A DNA stretch of 64,000 bases from CADCVQ01 sp038260305 (GTDB taxonomy: Bacteria > Actinomycetota > Thermoleophilia > Solirubrobacterales > Solirubrobacteraceae), in NCBI GenBank assembly GCA_038260305.1, contig JBBSNY010000003.1, positions 131,177 to 195,176 of the forward strand. Reading direction: 5' to 3'. Below, piece by piece: positions 24,483-32,292 of the stretch. The stretch's first letter is position 1. Every line of letters begins with the position of its first letter. A program made the position numbers and the translations under genes. The notes below the pieces were generated by a model. The model made no database searches. It worked only from the letters and a program-made list of their open reading frames with translations, and was not told the DNA's origin.

Positions 24483-24619
24483 GAGTCGGTGGCAAGCGTT
24501 CTGCGCCGGCGCGGCGCGACGCTATCGGCAGGGTCCGAGGGCGTCGGCGGCGTCGCGCCGCTCGCGGCGTGCAGCGCTGCGCGGTGGCCGCCGGCGGGGC
24601 CCCGCGTATGCTCGCGTCC

Positions 24620-25417
24620 GTGCCTCGACGCCGCGTGCCCGTCGCCCTTTCGATCGCGGGCTCCGATTCCGGCGGTGGCGCGGGAATCCAGGCCGACCTC
24701 AAGGCGTTTGCGTCCGCGGGGGTACACGGGACGACGGCGATCACGGCGATCACGGTGCAGAACACCGTCAGCGTGCGGGCCGTGGCGCCGATCGCGCCGG
24801 AGATCATCGCCGGGCAGGTTCGCGCGGTGGTCGAGGACCTCGGCGTCGATGCCGTCAAGATCGGGATGCTCGGCGACGTCGCAACGATCGAGATCGTGGC
24901 CGCGCAACTCGACGCGCTGGCGGTGGGCACGCCGGTCGTCCACGATCCGGTCATGGTTGCGGAGTCGGGTGCGCGGCTGCTGGCGCTCGAGGCGGTGGCC
25001 GCACTGCGCGCGCTGATCCTGCCGCGCGCCACCGTCATCACCCCGAACCTCGCCGAGGCGCGTGCGCTGGTCGGCGACGACACGCTCGACGGGATCGAGC
25101 TGGCGCGGGCGCTGCACGCGCTCGGTCCGGCGTACGTCGTCATCACCGGCGGGCACCGCGACAGTGCGACCGATCTGTTCTTCGACGGGACGACGCTGAC
25201 CGAGTTGCCGGGCGAGCGCCATCCCGACGGCGCCGCGCACGGGTCGGGCTGCACACATTCGTCGACGCTCGCCGCACGGCTCGCGCTTGGAGACGATCCA
25301 CTGAGCGCCGCGCGCCATGCGCGTGCGGTGGCCGCCGCCGCCGTCGCCAACGGCTTGCGCGAGCTCGGCAGCGGTGCCGGGCCGGTCGATGTCTTCGGGC
25401 TCGCCGACCGCGACTGA
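24620..25417 (+). CDS. thiD: Hydroxymethylpyrimidine (phosphate) kinase
   Basis: 265 residues. Ribokinase-fold enzyme that phosphorylates HMP and HMP-P for thiamine synthesis. Signatures: VALSIAGSDSGGGAGIQADLKAFA at the N terminus, DAVKIGMLGDVATI, VHDPVMVAESGARLL, VITPNLAEA and HGSGCTHSSTLAARLALG with the catalytic region. The GTG at 24620 is chosen because TATGCT (24607-24612) lies 7 nt before it; an ATG at 24608, inside that hexamer, would add four residues. No TPP riboswitch-like structure is evident upstream, and no other thi gene is nearby. Confidence 0.92.
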   Translation: MPRRRVPVALSIAGSDSGGGAGIQADLKAFASAGVHGTTAITAITVQNTVSVRAVAPIAPEIIAGQVRAVVEDLGVDAVKIGMLGDVATIEIVAAQLDALAVGTPVVHDPVMVAESGARLLALEAVAALRALILPRATVITPNLAEARALVGDDTLDGIELARALHALGPAYVVITGGHRDSATDLFFDGTTLTELPGERHPDGAAHGSGCTHSSTLAARLALGDDPLSAARHARAVAAAAVANGLRELGSGAGPVDVFGLADRD

Positions 25418-25576
25418 CGAGCGCGGACACGCGCACGGCCGCCGTCCCCGGTCGGCGGGGAGCACCGTGGATGTCGGCAATCCTGGCGCCGCGGCGGGGG
25501 CGGGCGGCCCATTGGCACGGTTTGCGCGCCCGACTCGGTCTTGCGGCTTGTCCCCTTTGTCATAATCGCTCGTGGG

Positions 25577-25825
25577 ATGAGGTTCTTGCGCATGAAGCCG
25601 GGCCATGGGGAGGTGCTCATCGCCGAGGGCGACATCGAGGTCCCCGAGGAGCAGGAGTCGCTTGTCGCGATGTTCCGCGCCCAATTGGAGGAGGGGATGT
25701 GGGCGGCCGTGCCGCGCGCATCGGCAGGTGGCCGGCGCGAGGCGCAGATGGTCACGAGCTTCGACGACATCCCGGCCGATGCCGACCGGGTGATCTTCTT
25801 CCCGCGCGCCGCGGGCGGGGGCTAG
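25577..25825 (+). CDS. Conserved-looking small protein, function unknown
   Basis: 82 residues, MRFLRMKPGHGEVLIAEGDI at the start, acidic, no membrane segment, ending in a short beta-like motif DADRVIFFPRAAGGG. I do not recognise the family. CATAAT (25561-25566) is 10 nt before the ATG with no Shine-Dalgarno, again suggesting a leaderless mRNA. The next gene, also unknown, starts 54 bases on, and ilvD follows. Confidence 0.6.
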   Translation: MRFLRMKPGHGEVLIAEGDIEVPEEQESLVAMFRAQLEEGMWAAVPRASAGGRREAQMVTSFDDIPADADRVIFFPRAAGGG

Positions 25826-25879
25826 GACCGCGGCCCGGTGGCACAGCGTCTGACTTCCTGCGGGCTCGAGCGGTAGCCG

Positions 25880-26494
25880 ATGCTGCTCGCGCTCAGTGCC
25901 AGCGTCATCGTCGTGCTCGTGCTGCTGTGGGAGGTGGCGTGGCCCGTCGCGTTGGAGCGCATCGAGCGCTGGCGCGCGAGCCGCAGGCTGATCGTGGCCG
26001 ATGGTTACGACCCGGGCCGCGAGCGGCGCGCCGAGCAGAAGGCGCGGGCGCTGCTGTGCTCGTGCGTCAACGACGAGGAGTGGGCGATGTACCGCGACCT
26101 CGGCTTCATCCGGGTGTGGGGTGGGCTCGCCGAGGGGCCGATGGCCGATCGCGACGGCCGTGGCGCGCCGTATGCCTACCTCATCTATCCGCACAAGCCG
26201 CTCGTGGCGTATCTGCCCCAGACGCGCCGGCTGCTGAGCGAATACTGCATCACGTTCCTCGACGAGAGCCGCCCGTACGGCTCGGCGCTGCTGCCGGACT
26301 CCGACGACGTGCTCGCGAAGTGGATGGCGCTGACCGGTGACGAGCGGCGGATCATCAACAGCGCGAACATGCACCTGCCCGGCCGCCAGGTGGATCCGAA
26401 GCAGGTGCGCCGCGACCTCTGGCGCCTCGGGCAGTGGGAGCAGGCGCGTCTGCGCGAGCAGCGGCGCGGCGCGGGTAGTGTTCCCGCCCCGTGA
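25880..26494 (+). CDS. Single-pass membrane-anchored protein of unknown function
   Basis: 204 residues. One hydrophobic helix near the N terminus (2-22) and a soluble remainder with CSCVNDEEWAMYRDLGFIRVWG and APYAYLIYPHKPLVAYLPQTR. The segment from about residue 50 looks like a small conserved domain with two close cysteines, but I cannot assign it. The C terminus is basic and helical. It overlaps ilvD by GTGA, so it is co-translated with branched-chain amino-acid synthesis, though no functional link is evident. Confidence 0.65.
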   Translation: MLLALSASVIVVLVLLWEVAWPVALERIERWRASRRLIVADGYDPGRERRAEQKARALLCSCVNDEEWAMYRDLGFIRVWGGLAEGPMADRDGRGAPYAYLIYPHKPLVAYLPQTRRLLSEYCITFLDESRPYGSALLPDSDDVLAKWMALTGDERRIINSANMHLPGRQVDPKQVRRDLWRLGQWEQARLREQRRGAGSVPAP

Positions 26495-28176
26495 CGACGA
26501 CCGCACCGAAGTTCGATACCAAGCACCGCAGCCGGGCACTCACCGAGGGCCCGGAGCGCGCCGCTGCGCGCGCCTACCTCTACGGCATCGGCTTCGACGA
26601 GGAGGCACTCAAGAAGCCGATCATCGGCGTCGCCTCGACGTGGATCGAGACGATGCCGTGCAACTTCCACCTACGCGCGCTCGCCGCGAAGGTCAAGGAG
26701 GGCATCCGGGCGGCCGGGGGCACGCCGATGGAGCTCAACACGATCGCGATCTCCGACGGCATCACGATGGGCACGAGCGGGATGAAGACGAGCCTCGTCA
26801 GCCGCGAGGTCATCGCCGACTCGATCGAGCTCGTCGCGCTCGGCCATCTCTTCGACGGCGTCGTGGCGATCAGCGGCTGCGACAAGACGATCCCCGGCAC
26901 GGTCATGGCGCTCGCCCGCCTCAACGTCCCAGGGGTCATGCTCTACGGCGGCTCGATCGCACCCGGCCGCTACAAGGGCGCCGACGTGACGATCCAGGAC
27001 GTCTTCGAGGCAATTGGCAAGCACGCGGCCGGCAAGATGAGCGACGAGGAGCTCGACGAGCTCGAGCATGTCGCCAGCCCGGGCGCCGGGGCGTGCGGCG
27101 GGCAGTTCACCGCGAACACGATGGCGATGGCGTTCGAGGTGCTCGGCATCAGCCCGATGGGCTCGGCGATGGTCCCGGCCGTGCACGCCGACAAGGCGTC
27201 GGTCGCTGTCGAGGCGGGCAAGCTCGTCATGGACATCCTCGAACGTGGGCTGCTGCCGCGCGACATCATCACGCGCGACTCGCTCGAGAACGCGATCGCC
27301 GCGATCGCGACGAGCGGCGGCTCCACGAACGGCGTCCTGCACCTGCTGGCGGTCGCGCGCGAGGCCGGCGTCGAGCTCGACATCGACGACTTCCACCGCA
27401 TCTCCGAGGCGACGCCGCTGCTGTGCGACCTTAAGCCCGGCGGCAAGTACGTCGCCAACGACCTCTACGCCGCCGGCGGTGTGCCGCTCGTCGCCCAGCG
27501 GCTGTTGGAGGCCGGGCTGCTGCACGAGGACGCGATCACCGTCACCGGGCGCACGGTCGGCGATCACGCTCGCGAGGCCGTCGAGACTGAGGGCCAGCAG
27601 GTCGTGCGGCCGCTGGAACACCCGATCAAGGCGACCGGCGGCCTGGCGATCCTGCGCGGCAACCTCGCGCCCGAGGGCTGCGTCGTGAAGCTCTCCGGCC
27701 ACGAGCGCCGCCACCACCAGGGCCCGGCGCGTGTCTTCGAGGGCGAGGAGGCCGCGATGGCCGCCGTCGTCGGCGAGACGATCAACAAGGGCGACGTCAT
27801 CGTGATCCGCAACGAGGGCCCCGCGGGCGGCCCCGGCATGCGCGAAATGCTCGCCGTCACGGCCGCGCTGAACGGCGTCGGCATGGGGGAGCACGTCGCG
27901 CTGCTGACCGACGGTCGCTTCAGCGGCGCCACGCACGGCTTCATGGCCGGGCACGTCGCCCCCGAGTCCGTCAAGGGCGGGCCGATCGCGGCCGTCCACG
28001 ACGGCGATCTCATCACGATCGACGTCGACGCCCGGCGCCTCGACGTCGATCTCGACGACGCGACGATCGCCCAGCGCGTGGCGGACTTCGTCGGCCCCGA
28101 TCACACGGAGCTGCGCGGCGTGCTCGGCAAGTACGCGAAGCTCGTCTCGAGCGCCTCCGAAGGCGCCGTCACCTGA
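26491..28176 (+). CDS. ilvD: Dihydroxy-acid dehydratase
   Basis: 561 residues. It converts 2,3-dihydroxy-isovalerate and -methylvalerate to the 2-keto acids in valine and isoleucine synthesis, using an Fe-S cluster. Family signatures include SGCDKTIPGTVMALAR with the cluster cysteine, GACGGQFTANTMAMAFEVLG with another cysteine, and LTDGRFSGATHGFMAGHVAPE near the end. Length is standard. The GTG start overlaps the previous stop, yet TAGTGT (26476-26481) lies 9 nt upstream, so an additional leaderless transcript may begin here. A GC-rich hairpin follows the stop. Confidence 0.95.
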   Translation: MTTTAPKFDTKHRSRALTEGPERAAARAYLYGIGFDEEALKKPIIGVASTWIETMPCNFHLRALAAKVKEGIRAAGGTPMELNTIAISDGITMGTSGMKTSLVSREVIADSIELVALGHLFDGVVAISGCDKTIPGTVMALARLNVPGVMLYGGSIAPGRYKGADVTIQDVFEAIGKHAAGKMSDEELDELEHVASPGAGACGGQFTANTMAMAFEVLGISPMGSAMVPAVHADKASVAVEAGKLVMDILERGLLPRDIITRDSLENAIAAIATSGGSTNGVLHLLAVAREAGVELDIDDFHRISEATPLLCDLKPGGKYVANDLYAAGGVPLVAQRLLEAGLLHEDAITVTGRTVGDHAREAVETEGQQVVRPLEHPIKATGGLAILRGNLAPEGCVVKLSGHERRHHQGPARVFEGEEAAMAAVVGETINKGDVIVIRNEGPAGGPGMREMLAVTAALNGVGMGEHVALLTDGRFSGATHGFMAGHVAPESVKGGPIAAVHDGDLITIDVDARRLDVDLDDATIAQRVADFVGPDHTELRGVLGKYAKLVSSASEGAVT

Positions 28177-28195
28177 GCCTGTCTGCGCGCTGAGC

Positions 28196-28217
28196 GGTGC
28201 CGGCTGCGGCCGGCACC
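28196..28217 (+). terminator. 9-bp stem-loop after ilvD
   Basis: GGTGCCGGC and its complement around a TGCG loop, 20 bases after the ilvD stop. A perfect 9-bp GC stem in this position is a good rho-independent-like terminator, without a U tract. Confidence 0.6.
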
Positions 28218-28291
28218 TGGCATGGACGTTTGTCGATGCACCGGCGTTGGCGCGGCGAAGCTGGTCTACGCTTGAGTCAGGCACCTACGCC

Positions 28292-28858
28292 ATGCGCATC
28301 GCGATCGACATCGACTCCACGCTGCACCACTACTGGGACGTCCTGTCCAACGCGGCACGGCGGCGCTTCGGCATCGAGCTGCCCTACGAGGAGCAGCTGG
28401 ACTGGGGGATCACGCGGCTGCGGCCCGACCAGTTGCACCTCTGCATCATGGAGACGCACTGCGATGCCGCGATCCTCGCCGGCCGGCCCTACCCGCACGC
28501 CGTCGAGACCGTCCGCGCGTGGCACGACGGCGGCCACTTCATCCACGTCACGAGCCACCGCGACCCGCACACCTACGAAGCGACCGCTCGTTGGCTGGCG
28601 CAGATTGGCCTGCCCTACGACGACCTCTACTGCGCCCACGACAAGGTCGGCCGCTGCCTCGAGCTCGGCGTCGAGCTGCTCGTCGACGACAGCCCCGAGA
28701 ACCTCTCCCGGGCGATCGACCACGGGCTGACCGTCGCCACGATCAGTCACCCCTGGAACCGTGACCTCTGCGAGGAGGAGGACGTCATCTGCGGCGGTGA
28801 CTGGAGCGAGCTCTCCGCGCTGCTGGACCCCGTGTTGCGGCGTCGCGCCAACGTGTGA
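28292..28858 (+). CDS. HAD-family 5'(3')-deoxyribonucleotidase-like phosphatase
   Basis: 188 residues. HAD motif I is IAIDIDSTLHHYWD (DxDxT), motif II lies near IHVTSHRD, motif III includes HDKVGRCLELG and motif IV is ELLVDDSPENL. The compact size and layout match the NT5C / YqfW type of nucleotidase. Substrate is probably a (deoxy)nucleoside monophosphate but cannot be fixed from sequence. The ATG is chosen where the first beta strand begins; TACGCT (28267-28272) is 19 nt upstream. Confidence 0.8.
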   Translation: MRIAIDIDSTLHHYWDVLSNAARRRFGIELPYEEQLDWGITRLRPDQLHLCIMETHCDAAILAGRPYPHAVETVRAWHDGGHFIHVTSHRDPHTYEATARWLAQIGLPYDDLYCAHDKVGRCLELGVELLVDDSPENLSRAIDHGLTVATISHPWNRDLCEEEDVICGGDWSELSALLDPVLRRRANV

Positions 28859-28939
28859 CGCACCGCACACGCAACCGGTTGGCCAAGTCCTAAACGTCCC
28901 CTAAGGTGAATCCCTCCGAACGGGACCTGCGAACGGGTC

Positions 28940-29992
28940 ATGGAGGGGATGAGCCGCACGACCATCATCATCGGGGCCGTCGTCGTCGCCGTCGTCTTCG
29001 GCTGCGTGGGCGTCGTCGTCGCCTACGACGAGACGCGCAGCGACACGATCGCCAAGGGCATCAGCGTCGGCGGCGTTCCCGTCGGCGGCCTCAGCGAGAG
29101 CGCCGCGCGGACCAAGCTGCGCAAGCGCCTCGTCGCCCGCCTGCAGCGGCCGCTCGTCGTCGTCGCCGGCGAGACCCGCTTCGCGCTGTCCGCGCGGACG
29201 GCCCGGATCGAGACGAACCTTGACGCGATGGTCGCCGACGCCGTCCGACGCGGGCGCGAGGGCGGGATCTTCGCGCGCACGTGGCGCGGCCTGACCGTTG
29301 CACAGGTCAAGGCGGACGTGACGCCGACGGTCAGCTACTCGCAGGCCGCCGTCCAGCGCCTCGTCACGAGGGTCGGAGCCGGCATCGCGCGCAAGCCGGT
29401 CGACGCCGACATCTCGGTCGACGGGGGCCGCGTCGAGGTTCGCCGCTCGCTACCGGGGCTCGCCGTCGACGCCGACCGGCTGCGCGCGAACGTGCGCAAG
29501 GCCCTCGTCTCCGCGGCGCCGGGTGGCCGGCTCGTGCGCGCAACGCTCGACAAGACCGCGCCGAAGGTGACGACGGCGCGTCTCGCGCGGCGCTACTCGA
29601 CGATCCTCGCCGTCGACCGAGCGCGCTTCCGCATCAGCCTCTTCAAGCGGCTCAAGCGCGTGCAGACGTACGGGATCGCCGTCGGCCAGGTCGGCCTCGA
29701 GACGCCCGCGGGCCGCTACACGGTCCAGAACAAGGCCGTCAATCCCGCCTGGAGCGTCCCGAACTCCGCTTGGGCGGGATCGCTCGCGGGCCAGGTCATC
29801 CCGGGCGGCGCGCCGAACAACCCGATCAAGGCGCGCTGGCTCGGCGTCTACGACGGCGTCGGCGTGCACGGGACGAGCGACCGCGGCTCGATCGGCTCCA
29901 ACGCATCGCACGGCTGCATCCGGATGCTCGTCGAGGACGTCGAGAAGCTCTACGACGAGGTGCCCGTCGGGACGCCGATCTTCATCGCCTGA
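28940..29992 (+). CDS. L,D-transpeptidase (YkuD) with N-terminal anchor
   Basis: 350 residues. One membrane helix (about 8-29), then peptidoglycan-binding-4-like repeats (residues 35-200), then the YkuD catalytic domain with GVHGTSDRGSIGSNASHGCIRM, whose His and Cys form the active site. Such enzymes make 3-3 cross-links in peptidoglycan outside the membrane. The ATG at 28940 is used; another in-frame ATG at 28949 has GGAGGGG too close to be a good ribosome site. A candidate hexamer TAAGGT lies about 40 bases upstream. Confidence 0.88.
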   Translation: MEGMSRTTIIIGAVVVAVVFGCVGVVVAYDETRSDTIAKGISVGGVPVGGLSESAARTKLRKRLVARLQRPLVVVAGETRFALSARTARIETNLDAMVADAVRRGREGGIFARTWRGLTVAQVKADVTPTVSYSQAAVQRLVTRVGAGIARKPVDADISVDGGRVEVRRSLPGLAVDADRLRANVRKALVSAAPGGRLVRATLDKTAPKVTTARLARRYSTILAVDRARFRISLFKRLKRVQTYGIAVGQVGLETPAGRYTVQNKAVNPAWSVPNSAWAGSLAGQVIPGGAPNNPIKARWLGVYDGVGVHGTSDRGSIGSNASHGCIRMLVEDVEKLYDEVPVGTPIFIA

Positions 29993-30035
29993 CGGCCACC
30001 AATGCCCACGCGGACCAGCGGATGCGGCCGCCCCG

Positions 30036-30350
30036 CTACGTGAGGCCGGGCCCGGGCGCGACGGTCCCGGTCGCCCCGGCGAGCCCGATATCCTCCGGCG
30101 CGACCTCGACCCAGCCGCGCTCGAGCAGCAGCGCATGGTGGTCGGAGTGGCGCATCACGAGCGTGCCGATGAAGACCCCGCGCTCGCGCCGGCGCATGAC
30201 GGCGTGCCACAACGTCGTCGCGTCGCCCGAGCCCTGGACGCGCAGCCACGGCCGTGGCGGCAGGTCGCTGCCGTCGATGACGCCGCCGACGACGAGCTGG
30301 CGATGCGTCGCGATCGTGCCGTCCGCGGTGTCGATGAAGAAGACCCCCAC
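30036..30350 (-). CDS. Small protein of unknown function
   Basis: 104 residues starting VGVFFIDTADGTIATH, followed by VGGVIDGSDLPPRPWLRVQG and VFIGTLVMRHSDHHALLLERGWVEV. It looks like a small alpha/beta domain; no family recognised. The GTG at 30350 is selected because TAGCCT (30361-30366, opposite strand) sits 10 nt upstream; the frame is open for 23 more codons. It is convergent with the L,D-transpeptidase and divergent from the Xer recombinase. Confidence 0.55.
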   Translation of the reverse strand: MGVFFIDTADGTIATHRQLVVGGVIDGSDLPPRPWLRVQGSGDATTLWHAVMRRRERGVFIGTLVMRHSDHHALLLERGWVEVAPEDIGLAGATGTVAPGPGLT

Positions 30351-30448
30351 TGAGCGCACGAGGCTAGTTGATCGCCCGGGCGCCGCAGCAAGCGCCGCGA
30401 GCTGGGTGCAGGGGCGCACGTGCCCGGCGTCGAAGCAGCGTGCAGCCG

Positions 30449-31387
30449 ATGCCGCCGCCCGCCCGCGAACCCAAGCCCCCGGCCGATGCGCAGACCAGCG
30501 TCGCCTGGCGTAACGCGCTCGTGCGCTTCGACGAGGACCTGCGCCGTCACGGCGCGGCCGTCAAGACACGCGACGCGTACGGAGCCGATCTGCGGCAGTT
30601 CGCGCGCTGGGCCAGCGCCGAACACGCTGATCCGACGGAGGTCACGCACCGGGTCCTGCGCCGCTACGCCGCGGCCCTGTCCGAGCGCCGCTTCGCCCCC
30701 GCCAGCGTTGCGCGCAAGCTCGCCGCGCTGCGCTCGTTCTTCGGGATGCTGCGCGAGCACGGTGAGATCGAGGCCAACCCCGCCGATCTGCTCGCGGCAC
30801 CGAAGCTCGGCTCCGATCTGCCTGCGGTGCTCGCGCCCGAGCAGGTCGCGCGCCTGCTCGACCGCATCCCCACGTCCACGCCGCTCGAGCTGCGCGACCG
30901 CGCGCTGTTCGAGATCGCGTACTCGAGCGGGCTGCGCGCCGAGGAGCTCGTGCGCCTCGACACGACCTCGATCGACTTCGACGCCGAGCAGCTGCGCGTC
31001 GAGGGCAAGGGCGCCAAGACCCGGATGATCCCGGCGGGGGAGCCTGCGATGGCGGCGCTTGCGCGCTACCTCGAACGCGCCCGCGCCGCGCTGTCGCACG
31101 GGCCGGACGAGCCGGCGCTGTTTCTGAGCAAGTCCGGTCGCCGGCTGTCGACGTCCGATGTCCGCCGCCGCCTGAGCGTGTGGTCCAGGCACGCCGCGAT
31201 GCAGGGCGCGGTTCATCCGCATGTCCTGCGTCACTCGTTCGCGACCCACCTTTTGGAGGGTGGGGCGGACCTGCGCTCGATCCAGGAGTTACTGGGGCAC
31301 GCGTCCGTATCCACGACACAGACCTACACTCGGGTAGAGTCGGCGCGCCTGAAGGTGGCGTATGCACGCGCACATCCGAGGGCGTAG
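30449..31387 (+). CDS. XerC/XerD-type tyrosine recombinase
   Basis: 312 residues. A SAM-like N-terminal DNA-binding domain (about 20-110) and a catalytic domain with all expected residues: R in SSGLRAEELVRL, K in GKGAKTR, H and R in HPHVLRHSFATHLLEGGADL, H in LLGHASVSTTQ and the nucleophile Y in TYTRV. Length and the HxLRHSFATHLLxxGADL block match chromosome-dimer-resolution recombinases rather than phage integrases. The ATG at 30449 gives normal length; open sequence upstream is Arg-rich and probably untranslated. Confidence 0.88.
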   Translation: MPPPAREPKPPADAQTSVAWRNALVRFDEDLRRHGAAVKTRDAYGADLRQFARWASAEHADPTEVTHRVLRRYAAALSERRFAPASVARKLAALRSFFGMLREHGEIEANPADLLAAPKLGSDLPAVLAPEQVARLLDRIPTSTPLELRDRALFEIAYSSGLRAEELVRLDTTSIDFDAEQLRVEGKGAKTRMIPAGEPAMAALARYLERARAALSHGPDEPALFLSKSGRRLSTSDVRRRLSVWSRHAAMQGAVHPHVLRHSFATHLLEGGADLRSIQELLGHASVSTTQTYTRVESARLKVAYARAHPRA

Positions 31388-31395
31388 CAGGGGAC

Positions 31396-32187
31396 ATGGA
31401 GACCAACGTCAAATCAATCGAGCTGAAGGATCTCTGGCGCCGCTACAAGCGCGACGGAGATGAGCGCGCGCGCGAACGGCTCGTCATCGCGTACTCGCCG
31501 CTCGTCAAGTACGTCGCCGGTCGCATGGCGTCGGGCCTGCCCGCTCATGTCGAGGAGGCCGACCTCATCTCCTACGGCCTAGGTGGGCTGATCTCCGCAA
31601 TCGAGCGCTTCGACCTCGAGCGCGAGATCAAGTTCGAGACGTACGCGATCACCCGCATCAAGGGCGCGATCATCGACGAGCTGCGCTCGCTGGACTGGGT
31701 GCCGCGCTCGGTGCGTGCCCGCGCTCGTGCCATCGAGCGCGCGAACACGAAGCTCGAGCACAAGCTCCAGCGCGCTCCGACGGACGAGGAGATGGCGAAG
31801 GAGCTCGAGATGACGGTCGGCGACTTCCAGGACGCGCTGCTGCAGATCTCCAACTCCACGGTCGCCGCGCTCGACGAGCTGTGGACGGTGTCCGATGCCT
31901 CCGGCGACCAGGTGTCGCTGCTCGACACGCTGCAGGATCCCGGCGCGCCCGATCCCGCGGCGGTCATGGACGCGACCGACCTCAAGGACCGCATCGCCGA
32001 CGCGATCGCGCGCCTGCCCGAGCGCGAGAAGCTCGTCGTCGCCCTCTACTACTACGAGAACCTCACGCTCCGCGAGATCGGCGAGGTGCTCGGCGTCACC
32101 GAGTCGCGCGTCTCGCAGCTGCACACGAAGGCCGTGCTGCGCTTGCGCGGTCGCATGTCCGGCGAGAACCTCGGCGACGCCGCTTAG
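31396..32187 (+). CDS. whiG: FliA/WhiG-type RNA polymerase sigma factor
   Basis: 263 residues. Region 2 (about 30-100) contains VEEADLISYGLGGLISAIERFD and FETYAITRIKGAIIDELRSLDWVPRSV; region 3 is about 110-170 and region 4 ends in LTLREIGEVLGVTESRVSQLHTKA, a helix-turn-helix. This set belongs to the sigma-28 class that controls motility genes or, in streptomycetes, sporulation. No flagellar gene is in the window. The ATG is preceded by AGGGG and follows the recombinase by 8 bases; the xer-whiG pairing suggests one operon. The symbol reflects family, not proven function. Confidence 0.9.
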   Translation: METNVKSIELKDLWRRYKRDGDERARERLVIAYSPLVKYVAGRMASGLPAHVEEADLISYGLGGLISAIERFDLEREIKFETYAITRIKGAIIDELRSLDWVPRSVRARARAIERANTKLEHKLQRAPTDEEMAKELEMTVGDFQDALLQISNSTVAALDELWTVSDASGDQVSLLDTLQDPGAPDPAAVMDATDLKDRIADAIARLPEREKLVVALYYYENLTLREIGEVLGVTESRVSQLHTKAVLRLRGRMSGENLGDAA

Positions 32188-32292
32188 TCTTCGCCGCGCT
32201 CACGCCGCCTGACGATCCTGGCCCACCCGCCCCTGGACCGTCGCGACATTGAGCACTAGCATCGCGGCTTCCCCGAGGAGAGGAGCTGCGCC

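Noticed and set aside
24483..24619. TPP riboswitch upstream of thiD
   Set aside because: The conserved CUGAGA and ACYUGA-type blocks are not present, and the start has a promoter hexamer 7 nt upstream, leaving no room for a leader.
30449..31387. Tyrosine recombinase as the integrase of a genomic island
   Set aside because: Sequence and length fit housekeeping XerC/D, no tRNA or att repeats flank it, and neighbours are core genes.
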